Notes: a model not told the origin generated them from the sequence alone. Counted from the first letter of the stretch, positions 27,547 through 36,444 are shown. The stretch: 64,000 nucleotides of DNA from Dethiothermospora halolimnae (GCF_037577855.1 NZ_JBAKFX010000004.1:1-64000), one strand, 5' to 3'. Translations and numbers: made by a program.

Positions 27547-29760
27547 ATGTGCGAAATCATTAATAATATAAAATATTGTCCCAGGTCATTTTATGGTACC
27601 ATCAATTTAAATAGGGGTGGTTTATTAAATAAAGCTATAAAGTTTTTAATATATAGTATCTTAAAGGAAGGTGGCCTAGTTATAATAGAATATACAAATC
27701 CTAAAGATTTAATAGCTAAGAAAGATATGTTAAGGGATTTAGATGTATCCTTAGATAGACTAATTTTTACCCCTTCTATTAAGCAATTTCCTATGTGGGA
27801 TAATAATAAAATGTATGATGAATATATAAGTAATAGGGACACTAATGACAAGGTGTTATTTATAGGTAAAAGAGATGGTAATTATAATAAATGGGATATA
27901 GACGAGATATATAAATACAATAATACAATAAAAGATATGTGTATAAAGAAGGGCATTATGTCTATTATTGAGTACAAACTTGAAGGATTAAGGGAAGATA
28001 TATTTAGAAATATTATAGACTTACATGATAATCTTATAATTTCCAGTGATATGGGAATATATCATTGTGGCAATGGAGATTATGAAAAAATCAAGATATT
28101 GGGTAGTGTATTAAAAGGTCGAAATAGCAATGAAGAACAACTTTTTAAAGAGAAAAAAAAGTTTCAATTATTAAATGAACTTATTATCGATATTTCATAT
28201 AAACATAACAAAGAAGACTTATTTAATAGTGCCGTTAGTTCTGTAGGAGAAATAATAGGAGCAGATTTTGGTCATATGGTAGATTTTTATCCCCTTAATT
28301 ATGAAAAACTAGTGGGTAGGTACAATTTTCCCCATGGTCTAGAAGAATATTTACTTAAGATTCCTATGGATAGGCGGGAAGTATCCAGATATTATAGTGA
28401 TAAAAATAGTCGTGATATAACAATAAGGGACCCAGAATATTATGAAAATGAAATGAGAAAATACATATTAAAAAAATATAAATTAAAAACTGTCATCGAG
28501 ATACCTATTACAAAGGATGAAGAGGTACCTATAGGGGGAATATATTTATTTTCTAAGAAAGAATGTAGTATGTTTTTTAAACATATACCCTTTTTACGAG
28601 CAGTTAGAAATGCATTGTTTATAATATTAAAAAAACAAAGAAAAAATGAAGAAGAACAGAATAGGCTTATAAAAACAGAAAAGTTAAAGTCTCTAGGAGA
28701 ACTGGCAGGGGGAATAGCCCATGACTTTAATAATGTGCTTACTACAATATTAGGTATTTCTCAAATAGCCCTTTCTAAGAATTTAGATAACGATACTAAA
28801 AAATATTTAGATATAATATATAAATCGGCATTAGATGGGAAGAGCATAGTAGAAAATGTTGAAAACTTTACTAAAAGAAGGTCTAATAATAAATATGAGT
28901 TACATAGGTTAAAGGAAATACTAGAGAGTAGTATAGAGATGGCAAAACCAAGATGGAAAAACTCCTATGAAAGTAGAGGAATAAAACTGGAACTTATTAA
29001 AAATCTTAATTCAAAGAGCTATATCTATTGTAAAGCCCATGAGATAAGGGAAGTTATACTTAATATTATATTAAATGCCATGGATGCAATGGAAGCTGGG
29101 GGAATCCTTACAATAGATTCTTATGATAAAGACAATAAAGCGATTATTGAAATAAAGGATACAGGGGAAGGAATGACTGAAGATGTCAAAGAAAGAATAT
29201 TTGAATCCTTTTTTAGCACAAAGGATGTACGAGGTACTGGATTGGGACTTAGTATATCTAAAGATATAATAGAGAGACATAATGGGGAAATAGTAGTAGA
29301 AAGTGAACTGGGAAGGGGAACAAAGTTTATAATAAAATTAGATAGTCATTTAAAGGATAATAAAGCAAAAGTAGGCAGTATTGATATACCTAAGTTTAAT
29401 AATGTAAGTGCTTTAATTATAGATGATAATAGGGAAGTTGCCTATTCCATAGGACAATTAATGAATATGCTTAAAATTAACAATGATATTGAAACAGATG
29501 TTGATAAGGTTATGGATAAGATAGACAATAATGATTATGATATTATAGTATGTGATTTAGCAATGCCAAGAATAGGGGGATTGGATATAGCAAAAAAAGT
29601 AAAAGATAAGTATCCAAATACTAAGTTTATAATTATGACAGGATGGCCTGGGGAAATAGGGAGCAAATATTTAGATAAAGTAGATTATATATTGGAAAAG
29701 CCCTGTCTTCTTAAGGATTTAGCCGAGGGAATTGATTTGGTGATAAATAATAAAGAATAG
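27547..29760 (+). CDS. cytoplasmic hybrid histidine kinase (sensor-GAF-HisKA-HATPase-REC)
   Basis: 737 residues with no membrane segment. Residues 1-200 may be a MEDS/DcmR-like sensor (FYGTINLNRGGLLNKAIKFL; tentative). A GAF-like domain lies at about 210-360, HisKA with His392 (GELAGGIAHDFNNVLTTILG), HATPase at about 485-605 (GTGLGLSISKDII), and a C-terminal receiver at about 620-735 with phospho-acceptor Asp670 (IIVCDLAMPRIGG). No DNA-binding output or cognate regulator is adjacent, so the phosphate must pass to an unlinked protein or the receiver has an internal role. ATG follows AGGGGGA. The last codons (AAT AAA GAA TAG) are repeat arm sequence. Confidence 0.92.
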   Translation: MCEIINNIKYCPRSFYGTINLNRGGLLNKAIKFLIYSILKEGGLVIIEYTNPKDLIAKKDMLRDLDVSLDRLIFTPSIKQFPMWDNNKMYDEYISNRDTNDKVLFIGKRDGNYNKWDIDEIYKYNNTIKDMCIKKGIMSIIEYKLEGLREDIFRNIIDLHDNLIISSDMGIYHCGNGDYEKIKILGSVLKGRNSNEEQLFKEKKKFQLLNELIIDISYKHNKEDLFNSAVSSVGEIIGADFGHMVDFYPLNYEKLVGRYNFPHGLEEYLLKIPMDRREVSRYYSDKNSRDITIRDPEYYENEMRKYILKKYKLKTVIEIPITKDEEVPIGGIYLFSKKECSMFFKHIPFLRAVRNALFIILKKQRKNEEEQNRLIKTEKLKSLGELAGGIAHDFNNVLTTILGISQIALSKNLDNDTKKYLDIIYKSALDGKSIVENVENFTKRRSNNKYELHRLKEILESSIEMAKPRWKNSYESRGIKLELIKNLNSKSYIYCKAHEIREVILNIILNAMDAMEAGGILTIDSYDKDNKAIIEIKDTGEGMTEDVKERIFESFFSTKDVRGTGLGLSISKDIIERHNGEIVVESELGRGTKFIIKLDSHLKDNKAKVGSIDIPKFNNVSALIIDDNREVAYSIGQLMNMLKINNDIETDVDKVMDKIDNNDYDIIVCDLAMPRIGGLDIAKKVKDKYPNTKFIIMTGWPGEIGSKYLDKVDYILEKPCLLKDLAEGIDLVINNKE

Positions 29761-29843
29761 AGAATGAAGAATAGATAAGGAAATTTTATCCACTCTGTTC
29801 ATAAAATTAAATTATGTAGGGACGGAGCATGCCTAGACCCTAC
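29749..29843 (+). repeat. repeat island with a chimeric GCATGC core
   Basis: Arm AATAAAGAATAGAGAATGAA starts inside the kinase gene; module B variant (ATTTTATCC..CATAAAAT); then 29816-29843, GTAGGGACGGAGCATGC joined to GCATGCCTAGACCCTAC. The left half matches one palindrome core family and the right half another. Confidence 0.82.
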
Positions 29844-29956
29844 TTTAGTTAAAGAAGAGAGTATAGAGAAGAGACACAATAATAAGATTATTGCATAAAT
29901 GTCAGTTAAGTTATATAATGATATTTAGAGACACGAAACAGTTTTGAAAAGCAAAG

Positions 29957-30058
29957 AATGAAGAATAAAGAATAGAGAATAAATAAGGAAACCTTCGACT
30001 GAAGTCGAAGCTACTATTCTTTGCACCATATCTATTCTTCATTCTCTATTATTTAAAA
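29957..30058 (+). repeat. repeat island before the amidohydrolase
   Basis: Arms GAATGAAGAATAAAGAATAG, CTTCGACTGAAGTCGAAG palindrome, then inverted arms CTATTCTTCATTCTCTATTA, ending at the RBS (GAGGGGG). Together with 29749-29843 this fills the gap; no gene seen. Confidence 0.85.
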
Positions 30059-30074
30059 AAGAGGGGGTTTTAAA

Positions 30075-31241
30075 GTGTTACTTATAAAAAATGGTAAAAT
30101 ATTTACAATGGTTGGTGATGTAATAGACAAAGGGGACATATTGATAGAGGATGGAAAGATAAAGGAAGTTGGAAAAGGAATAGAGGCACCTAATGGATGT
30201 GAAGTTATTGATGCTGATGGCAAAATGGTTATGCCGGGTTTTGTTGAGGCCCACTGTCATTTAGGTTTGTTCGAAGATGGTATAGGATTTGAAGGGGACG
30301 ATGGAAACGAGTATGTGGATCCTGTTACTCCACAACTGAGAGCAATAGATGGTATAAATCCCATGGATATTACATTTAAAGAAGCCCATGAAAGCGGTGT
30401 TACCACTGCTGTTACAGGACCGGGAAGTGCCAATGTAGTGGGGGGACAATTTGCTGCCATAAAGACTTATGGAAATAGAGTTGATGATATGATAATTAAA
30501 GAGCCGGTGGCAATGAAGATAGCCTTTGGTGAAAACCCTAAAAGGGTATATAATAATCAGAAAAAGTCTCCAGTAACTAGAATGGCCACAGCAGCTATAT
30601 TAAGGGAAACATTATTTAAAGCAAATAACTATATAAAAAAGTTGGAAAAATATAAAGATGATCCTTCTAAGGCTCCAGAATTTGATATGAAAATGGATGC
30701 AATGACTAAAGTAATGAAAAAAGAGATACCACTAAAGGCCCATGCCCATAGAGCAGATGATATATTAACAGCTATAAGGATAGCCAAGGAATTTGATGTA
30801 AATATAACTTTAGACCATTGTACAGAGGGACATTTAATAGCTGATTATATAAAAGAAGAAAATAAAGATGCCATAGTAGGTCCAACATTAAGTGATAGGA
30901 GTAAGTTCGAACTTAAAAATCTAACATTTAAGACACCTGGGGTGCTACATAAAGCAGGTGTCAAGGTTGCTATAACAACAGATTCTCCAGTAATACCCCT
31001 TCAATACCTACCTATATGTGCCGGTATGGCAGTTAAATCTGGATTAGAGGAAATGGAAGCATTAAGGGCAATAACAATAAATGCAGCAGAAATAGTAGGC
31101 ATAGATGATAGGGTTGGAAGTATAGAGGTTGGAAAAGATGGAGATATAGTAATATTTGATGGAAATCCTATTAAGGATATTGGTTGCAAGACGGTGGCTA
31201 CGATTATAGATGGGAAAATAGTTTATAAAAGCAAAGAATAA
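30075..31241 (+). CDS. amidohydrolase, imidazolonepropionase-like
   Basis: A 388-residue metal-dependent hydrolase of the amidohydrolase superfamily. Visible metal-ligand motifs are HCH in GFVEAHCHLG (about residue 60), LKAHAHRADDI (about 223), LDHCTEGH (about 250) and the aspartate in TTDSPVIPL (about 305). Many relatives are annotated as imidazolonepropionase-like or dipeptidase-like; the substrate is not predictable, and no histidine-degradation genes are nearby. GTG or TTG starts are not needed: 30075 (TTG/GTG-class codon) follows GAGGGGG. The last codons (AGC AAA GAA TAA) merge into a repeat arm. Confidence 0.88.
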   Translation: MLLIKNGKIFTMVGDVIDKGDILIEDGKIKEVGKGIEAPNGCEVIDADGKMVMPGFVEAHCHLGLFEDGIGFEGDDGNEYVDPVTPQLRAIDGINPMDITFKEAHESGVTTAVTGPGSANVVGGQFAAIKTYGNRVDDMIIKEPVAMKIAFGENPKRVYNNQKKSPVTRMATAAILRETLFKANNYIKKLEKYKDDPSKAPEFDMKMDAMTKVMKKEIPLKAHAHRADDILTAIRIAKEFDVNITLDHCTEGHLIADYIKEENKDAIVGPTLSDRSKFELKNLTFKTPGVLHKAGVKVAITTDSPVIPLQYLPICAGMAVKSGLEEMEALRAITINAAEIVGIDDRVGSIEVGKDGDIVIFDGNPIKDIGCKTVATIIDGKIVYKSKE

Positions 31242-31582
31242 AGAATAGAGAATAAAGAGTAGATAAGGGGATTTTACTCACTTTGTTCGTAAAATTGGAT
31301 TATGTAGGGGCCGGGCATGCCCGGTCCGGAGGGCGGTTTTAAAGTTAAGTGAAGTATATAGTTTATGACCTGTGGGATTACGAATCCCCCAGGAACGGGG
31401 TGGAGTAGATCTTCCACAGAGGGAAGAGCTGGTGGTCTAGGCATGCCTAGACCCTACGATTCATTAAATAAGAGTGGGTAAAGAAGAAATGTAGGAACTG
31501 AATATATTCAGTTCCCCGCCCTATAAAGAGGGGGAAGTCAAATTATTGTTATTGGGGGATTCGTAATCCCCCAACCTAATTT
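31233..31582 (+). repeat. dense composite repeat region before the FMN riboswitch
   Basis: Arm (AGAATAGAGAATAAAGAG), module B, GTAGGGGCCGGGCATGCCC (31304-31327), TGGGATTACGAATCCCCC, GGTCTAGGCATGCCTAGACC (31434-31453, perfect palindrome), module J, GAACTGAATATATTCAGTTC, and GGGGGATTCGTAATCCCCC (about 31555-31575). No gene. Confidence 0.86.
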
Positions 31583-31602
31583 ATTAGCTAATAAACTTTT
31601 TG

Positions 31603-31631
31603 TTGAACTATTAACAAAATAATGGTATAAT
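31603..31631 (+). promoter_or_regulatory. sigma-A promoter of the FMN riboswitch/ribU transcript
   Basis: TTGAAC, 17 bases, TATAAT; transcription would start around 31639, just before the riboswitch. Confidence 0.8.
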
Positions 31632-31654
31632 TAAATTGAAAATAAAATAACGAA

Positions 31655-31767
31655 ATCTTCAGGGCAGGGTGAAATTCCCGACCGGCGGTTAAAGTCCGCG
31701 AACTGTTTAAATACAGTTGACTTGGTGAGATTCCAAGACCGACAGTAGAGTCTGGATGGAAGAAGAT
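31655..31767 (+). ncRNA. FMN riboswitch (RFN element)
   Basis: Carries the conserved RFN blocks in order: TCTTCAGGGCAGGGTGAAAT, TCCCGACCGGCGGTTAAAGT, CCGCGA, a variable stem, GAGATTCCAAGACCGACAGT, AGAGTCTGGATGGAAGAAGA. The P1 helix pairs ATCTTC with GAAGAT. It senses flavin mononucleotide. A terminator lies 40 bases downstream and ribU is the first gene after it, as expected for FMN-repressed riboflavin uptake. Confidence 0.97.
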
Positions 31768-31806
31768 AGTTTTATGTACTATTTGGTACATAATTATGTT
31801 GAACAC

Positions 31807-31839
31807 AAACCTTGAAGATATATATCTTCAAGGTTTTTT
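31807..31839 (+). terminator. riboswitch-controlled terminator
   Basis: AAACCTTGAAGATATA pairs with TATATCTTCAAGGTTT and is followed by TTTT. The GAAGAT strand of P1 and this stem share the same short sequence, offering a switch between them. Confidence 0.88.
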
Positions 31840-31869
31840 TAGGTTTTAATTTAAGAATTGTAAACAAAA

Positions 31870-32015
31870 GTAATGTAGGGTCTAGGCATGCCTAGACTAT
31901 CTACCCTGTCAAGTGGTGGAAAAAATCAGCTTGCTGATTCTAATATAATAATTTTACGAGGATAGTGAGTAAAATAACCATATCTATTCTTTATTCTGTA
32001 TTCTCTATTATTTCT
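31870..32015 (+). repeat. repeat island between riboswitch terminator and ribU
   Basis: GTAGGGTCTAGGCATGCCTA (31875-31897), AATCAGCTTGCTGATT hairpin, inverted module B and inverted arms CTATTCTTTATTCTGTATTC. It puts about 200 bases between regulator and gene. Confidence 0.82.
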
Positions 32016-32036
32016 AAAAAAGAAGGGGGTAATAAA

Positions 32037-32639
32037 ATGTTAGTTTTGAGAGAAAAAATGGATACAAAATCAATGGTAAAGATATCAATATTGTCGGTTC
32101 TAGCTTTTATAATAATGTTTTTTGAGGCACCGTTATGGTTTGCTCCACCATTTTTAGAGATTGATCTAAGTGATTTACCTGCACTGATAGGAGCTTTTGC
32201 CATGGGACCTGTGGCTGGAGTAGTTATTGAATTATTAAAAAATATACTTAATATAGGTTTGCAGGGAACCGATACAGCAGGCATTGGTGAGCTTGCTAAT
32301 TTTATAGTAGGTAGTTTGTTTGTATTTAGTGCTTCCTCTATATACTTTAGAAAAAAATCTTTAAAAAATGCCATAATAGGTATGATAGTTGGAACAATAG
32401 TTATGGCAGTGGCAATGTCTGTAGCAAATTATTTTGTATTAATACCATTTTATTCGAAGGCATATGGTATGCCTATAGAGGCAATAATAGGTATGGCAAG
32501 TAAGGTAAATAGTATTGTTGTGGATCTTAAGACTTTTATAATATACACAGTGGTTCCTTTTAATTTAATAAAGGGAGTATTATTATCAGTCTTGGCATTG
32601 CCACTATATAAGAAACTTGCGCCAATACTTAAGAGATAG
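32037..32639 (+). CDS. ribU: riboflavin ECF transporter S component RibU
   Basis: A 200-residue membrane protein with about six segments, the substrate-binding component of an energy-coupling-factor transporter for riboflavin. The FFEAPLWFAPPFLEIDLSDL motif and the following ALIGAFAMGPVAGVVIELLK are characteristic of RibU. The energising ATPases and EcfT are not in the window and are presumably shared and encoded elsewhere. The ATG at 32037 follows GAAGGGGG; upstream in-frame codons lie inside a repeat arm. Regulated by the FMN riboswitch about 270 bases upstream. Confidence 0.93.
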   Translation: MLVLREKMDTKSMVKISILSVLAFIIMFFEAPLWFAPPFLEIDLSDLPALIGAFAMGPVAGVVIELLKNILNIGLQGTDTAGIGELANFIVGSLFVFSASSIYFRKKSLKNAIIGMIVGTIVMAVAMSVANYFVLIPFYSKAYGMPIEAIIGMASKVNSIVVDLKTFIIYTVVPFNLIKGVLLSVLALPLYKKLAPILKR

Positions 32640-32823
32640 TGGAGAATTGATAATGAAAAGTGAAGAGTTAAAGGAACAAATCGGCTGAGGCCCATTTGAA
32701 ATTTAAATAATTTTACCACCGAGGGTAGTAAAATCACCTTAAATTGTCAACTAAAACAGGTAGTAGAGGGGAATTTATTCTTCGGTATAATAAATGTAGG
32801 GGCTGAATATATTCAGCCCCTAC
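32640..32823 (+). repeat. repeat island with a 28-bp perfect palindrome
   Basis: GAGAATTGATAATGAAAAGT arm, a degraded CAAATCGGC..GCCCATTTG hairpin, module B (ATTTTACCACCGAGGGTAGT..), and at 32796-32823 a perfect palindrome built on GTAGGGGCTGAATA / TATTCAGCCCCTAC. Confidence 0.83.
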
Positions 32824-32929
32824 ATTTGTTTATCCCCAATCTCTGCACTTCGCATTTTTATCGTTTTAAAATAGACTACAAAATAAAATTTAACTGTGAT
32901 AAAATAAGGAAAGACAAAGGAGGTATAAC

Positions 32930-33847
32930 ATGGTATATTTATTTTTAGCAATAATATGTAGTTCAGCCATTGCAATTATATTTAAATATAGTGAAGGCAA
33001 TAATATGAATCGATATGCTGTTACAACATCAAACTATGTTATGGCATTTACAGTGAGTCTTGTAATGGCATTAATGGAGAGAAACATATATTTTTCCAAT
33101 GATAATGTGTTTAAAAGCTTTGTAGAAGAGTCTAAAAATGTAATAATAAAAAATCAAGGATTATTTTCGAATGATTCAAGTATAGTTTGGTCAATAATTA
33201 TAGGAAGTGTTGCAGGGGTATTTTTCTTTTTATCATTTATATATTATCAGAAAAGTGTTAAAGAAAATAGTGTAGGTCTAGCAGGAGCTTTCTCTAAACT
33301 GGGGATATTAGTTCCCATGTCCCTTTCCATAATACTTTGGAATGAATTACCAACAAAAATACAGTGGGTAGGAATAGTATTGTCAATGGCATCGATACTT
33401 ATAGTTAATTTATCCTTTAAAAAATCTAATATTGAAGAAATTAGATTTAATCTAATATTACTATTTTTATTTGGTGGAATGGCGGAGTTCTCAAATAAAT
33501 TTTTTCAGAAATATGCTATAGACGATTATAAAAGTTTGTTTTTATTTTTTGTATTCTTTGTAGCATTTATAATAAGTTTAATATTTACAATAAAAAGAAA
33601 ACAACCTGTGGACAAAAGGGATATATTAACAGGGTTTATGGTCGGAATACCAAACTTATTCTCATCATTCTTTTTAATAATGGCACTAAAACCAATGAAA
33701 GCTTCAGTTGTATACCCCATATATAGTGCGGGAAGCATAGTAGTTATAAGTTTAGCAGGATTATTATTCTTTAAAGAAAAATTAATGAGAAAAGAAAAGG
33801 TTTCTATTGTTATGACCATAGTGGCATTGATTCTTATTAATTTATAA
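32930..33847 (+). CDS. DMT-superfamily (EamA-like) transporter
   Basis: 305 residues with ten predicted membrane segments in two homologous halves, ending with the typical KASVVYPIYSAGSIVVISLA and VSIVMTIVALILINL segments of the drug/metabolite transporter superfamily. ATG follows AAAGGAGGT. Substrate unknown. It is a single gene between repeat islands. Confidence 0.87.
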   Translation: MVYLFLAIICSSAIAIIFKYSEGNNMNRYAVTTSNYVMAFTVSLVMALMERNIYFSNDNVFKSFVEESKNVIIKNQGLFSNDSSIVWSIIIGSVAGVFFFLSFIYYQKSVKENSVGLAGAFSKLGILVPMSLSIILWNELPTKIQWVGIVLSMASILIVNLSFKKSNIEEIRFNLILLFLFGGMAEFSNKFFQKYAIDDYKSLFLFFVFFVAFIISLIFTIKRKQPVDKRDILTGFMVGIPNLFSSFFLIMALKPMKASVVYPIYSAGSIVVISLAGLLFFKEKLMRKEKVSIVMTIVALILINL

Positions 33848-33894
33848 TATTGTTGTAGAGATATAGACCAATCATAAAATTTTCCCCAATGAAT

Positions 33895-33990
33895 TCCACA
33901 ATTGTGTTGTTGGGGGATTGGTAATCCCTCAACCAATAAAACTAGGAAAGGTCAAAAGCTGAGGGATTACGAATCCCTCAGCAACGAAAA
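33895..33990 (+). repeat. two module-D palindromes
   Basis: GTTGGGGGATTGGTAATCCC..CAAC at 33908-33932 and GCTGAGGGATTACGAATCCC..CAGC at 33958-33982, in tandem. Either might end the transporter transcript, but neither has a T run. Confidence 0.75.
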
Positions 33991-34067
33991 GCAGAAATGG
34001 AGAACAAATTTTATTAAAGATAAATTTGGATATAATAGAAATAGGATAAACTTGAAAGGATGAAATT

Positions 34068-34520
34068 ATGCTAAAGATAATAACCAACAATCCACAGGAA
34101 ACGGAAAATCTAGGATACAAATTGGGCAAAACACTAGAAGCTGGGGATATAATATGTCTTATAGGAGACTTGGGAGCAGGAAAAACCACATTAACAAAAT
34201 CCATTGCTAAAGGTTTAGATATTGATGATTATATTACAAGTCCCACATTTACGTTAATAAAGGAATATGAGGGGAGATATCCTTTATACCATTTCGATGT
34301 ATATAGAATAAATGATGTTGATGAAATGTATGATCTTGGTTATGAAGAGTATATCTTTGGGGAAGGTGTAAGTATAATAGAATGGGCAAATATTATAGAT
34401 GATATTTTACCAAAGGAAAAGTTAATAATAGATATAAAGAGGAAAGATATTAATAAAAGAGAAATAAATATATATGGAGAAGGTAATAGATACAAAGAGA
34501 TAATTAAGGAGTTGAGTTAA
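34068..34520 (+). CDS. tsaE: tRNA t6A biosynthesis ATPase TsaE
   Basis: 150 residues. TsaE is the ATPase of the TsaB-TsaD-TsaE complex that transfers threonylcarbamoyl to A37 of ANN-decoding tRNAs. Walker A (GDLGAGKTTLTKSIAKGL, about 30-47) and the ITSPTFTLIKEYE switch region are typical, followed by YHFDVYRI and SIIEWAN. ATG follows GAAAGGATG. tsaB starts two bases after the stop, then rimI, the same order as Bacillus subtilis ydiB-ydiC-ydiD. Confidence 0.96.
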   Translation: MLKIITNNPQETENLGYKLGKTLEAGDIICLIGDLGAGKTTLTKSIAKGLDIDDYITSPTFTLIKEYEGRYPLYHFDVYRINDVDEMYDLGYEEYIFGEGVSIIEWANIIDDILPKEKLIIDIKRKDINKREINIYGEGNRYKEIIKELS

Positions 34521-34521
34521 C

Positions 34522-35244
34522 ATGAAGATACTTGCCATAGATACTTCCAGTATAGTAGCCACCTGTGCCATAATGGATGATGATAAGCTAATAGGAGAGT
34601 ACATATTAAATCAAGGTAGAACCCATTCTCAAAAAATAATGCCTATTATAAAAGAATTACTAGATAATTGTGAATTGAAACCAGAGGATATAGACTTATT
34701 TGCTGCAGCAAAGGGACCGGGTTCCTTTACTGGATTGAGGATAGGAATAGCTACAATAAAAGCCCTTGCCCATGTAAATGACAAAAAAGTTGTGGGAATA
34801 CCAACAATTGATGCCCTTGCCTTTAATGTCCCCTACTCTAAGGGAATAGTTGTCCCTATGATGGATGCAAGGAGGGATAGGGTTTATAGCGGAATATATA
34901 AATGGGAAAGTGGTGGACTTTCTGTAATAAGAGAGCAGGATGTAATAGAAGTAGATGAGCTAATAGATATATTAAATGAAAGAAATGAAAGGATAATAGT
35001 AAATGGTGATGGGGGAAATGTATATAGGGAAAAACTATTAGAAGGTTTAAAAAATGAAGTAGTTTTTGCGCCAAAATCATGTAATATAGCCAGAGCATCA
35101 TCTCTATGTGAATTGGCATTTTCAAAGGTGGAAAAGGGAGAATTAGAAAGTTATTTAACCCTAACTCCACAATACTTAAGGAAATCCCAGGCAGAAAGAC
35201 AATATGATGAAAAATGTGGTGTGGATAATGGATGTAACTGTTAG
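34522..35244 (+). CDS. tsaB: tRNA t6A biosynthesis protein TsaB
   Basis: A 240-residue non-catalytic ASKHA-fold partner of TsaD. The N-terminus MKILAIDTSSIVATCAIMDD and AAAKGPGSFTGLRIGIATIK are TsaB signatures. The last 17 bases overlap rimI. Co-transcribed with tsaE; tsaD itself is about 5.7 kb downstream. Confidence 0.95.
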   Translation: MKILAIDTSSIVATCAIMDDDKLIGEYILNQGRTHSQKIMPIIKELLDNCELKPEDIDLFAAAKGPGSFTGLRIGIATIKALAHVNDKKVVGIPTIDALAFNVPYSKGIVVPMMDARRDRVYSGIYKWESGGLSVIREQDVIEVDELIDILNERNERIIVNGDGGNVYREKLLEGLKNEVVFAPKSCNIARASSLCELAFSKVEKGELESYLTLTPQYLRKSQAERQYDEKCGVDNGCNC

Positions 35245-35671
35245 AAAGATGGAAATAGATGATATAGATGACGTACTAGAGATAGAAAATAAATGCTTTA
35301 CAACACCTTGGAGTAGAGATGCTTTTATTCAAGAAGTTAATAAAAACTTACTTGCTAAATACATAGTAGCAGAGGTAGATAAAAAGATATTAGGTTATGG
35401 TGGTATATGGCTAATAATGGACGAAGGTCATATAACCAATATTGCAACCCATCCTGATTATAGGGGATTGGGAATAGGAAATTTTTTAGTAGAGGGATTA
35501 ATAAATATATGTAAAGAAATAGGTATAATGAATATGACTTTAGAAGTAAGAAAGTCAAATACCCCAGCTAAATCCTTATATAAGAAATATGGTTTTAAGG
35601 AAGAGGGAATAAGGCCAAATTATTATAGTGATACTGGAGAAGATGCAATTATAATGTGGAAGGAAATTTAA
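35228..35671 (+). CDS. rimI: ribosomal protein S18 alanine N-acetyltransferase RimI-like
   Basis: A 147-residue GNAT acetyltransferase. The acetyl-CoA loop HPDYRGLGIGNFLVEGL, the RKSNTPAKSLYKKYGFKEEG motif and the N-terminal VRKMEIDDIDDVLEIENKCF fit RimI. I prefer ATG 35228, which gives the usual RimI N-terminus, over ATG 35204; neither has a strong binding site and translation is probably coupled to tsaB. A copy of module J begins one base after the stop. Confidence 0.92.
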   Translation: MDVTVRKMEIDDIDDVLEIENKCFTTPWSRDAFIQEVNKNLLAKYIVAEVDKKILGYGGIWLIMDEGHITNIATHPDYRGLGIGNFLVEGLINICKEIGIMNMTLEVRKSNTPAKSLYKKYGFKEEGIRPNYYSDTGEDAIIMWKEI

Positions 35672-35800
35672 TTAAAGAAGAATGGGTAAAGAAGAAACTT
35701 AAAAGCAAAGAATAAAAAATACAGAATAAAGAATAGATTATGTAAGGACTGAATATATTCAGTCCCCCCCGCCGCAGGAAGAGGTGGGGTTTTTTAATTT
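35672..35800 (+). repeat. repeat island after rimI
   Basis: Module J (AAAGAAGAATGGGTAAAGAA), arms AGAATAAAGAATAG, GGACTGAATATATTCAGTCC, and CCCCGCC..GGTGGGG followed by TTTTTT, which can terminate rimI and, on the other strand, the convergent unknown gene. Confidence 0.84.
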
Positions 35801-35807
35801 ACTTAAG

Positions 35808-36254
35808 CTATTTTGATAAAAAATCAATTATTTTTTTAGTTTGTTCAATTGTTAGACTAATAGTTACCCCTTTATTAATATGAAATTTCTCGTTACTTCC
35901 TATAGATATAATAACAGTTTCAAAAGAAGATACTATAGAAATGTTTAATTCATCCTGAAGATCTATGCATTTACCTGAAACAGAACCTATTTCTATAAAT
36001 TCATTAGAGATGTTTTTACTACTGTCAATAGCTTGTAGAAGAAATCTTCGTATTAAGGGTATATTTTTATTTAATATATATATAGAAATATCTGATCCAT
36101 AGGCTTCGTATACAGTAAAGGTAAAGTTTGATGAATGATTTTTAGCGAATATAATTATTACAGAGATTTGATTTTCATCTGTTATACTATGCTTTTTTAA
36201 ACAGGATTTTTCCTTAGAAAGGTCTATATTGTTTGAAGTAATACTAAGTTTCAA
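35808..36254 (-). CDS. uncharacterised 148-residue protein
   Basis: I do not recognise a family. It is hydrophilic at the start, then predicted alternating strands and helices (SVIIIFAKNHSSNFTFTVYE, ISIYILNKNIPLIRRFLLQA), with a helical end (LTIEQTKKIIDFLSK). It has two cysteines, and no signal peptide or convincing membrane segment. The start is TTG 36254, eight bases after GGAGG; the upstream ATG 36269 overlaps that binding site. It is divergent from the ECF sigma operon, with a strong hairpin in the shared region, so co-regulation is possible but unproven. Confidence 0.7.
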   Translation of the reverse strand: MKLSITSNNIDLSKEKSCLKKHSITDENQISVIIIFAKNHSSNFTFTVYEAYGSDISIYILNKNIPLIRRFLLQAIDSSKNISNEFIEIGSVSGKCIDLQDELNISIVSSFETVIISIGSNEKFHINKGVTISLTIEQTKKIIDFLSK

Positions 36255-36302
36255 TAACTTTGCCTCCATTCTTAAAAAATTATAAATAGCATTTAATAAT
36301 TA

Positions 36303-36366
36303 GATGGTATAATAAGTTAATTATAATTTATTATACCATCAATTAAAGAAGAATGGGTAAAGAAGA
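36303..36366. repeat. 13-bp-stem hairpin and module J between divergent genes
   Basis: GATGGTATAATAA (36303-36315) pairs perfectly with TTATTATACCATC (36328-36340); module J (AAAGAAGAATGGGTAAAGAA) follows at 36345. Confidence 0.8.
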
Positions 36367-36444
36367 AATATAAAAAAACTTTCAGACAAAATTAAATTAT
36401 TTTCGTAGTATATTTATAGAAGGACAAAAGGGAGGAGGGGGATT

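Noticed and set aside
36377..36407. ECF autoregulatory promoter (AACTTT..CGTA) upstream of the sigma gene
   Set aside because: Spacing between the elements is about 24 bases after AAC, not the 16-17 expected.
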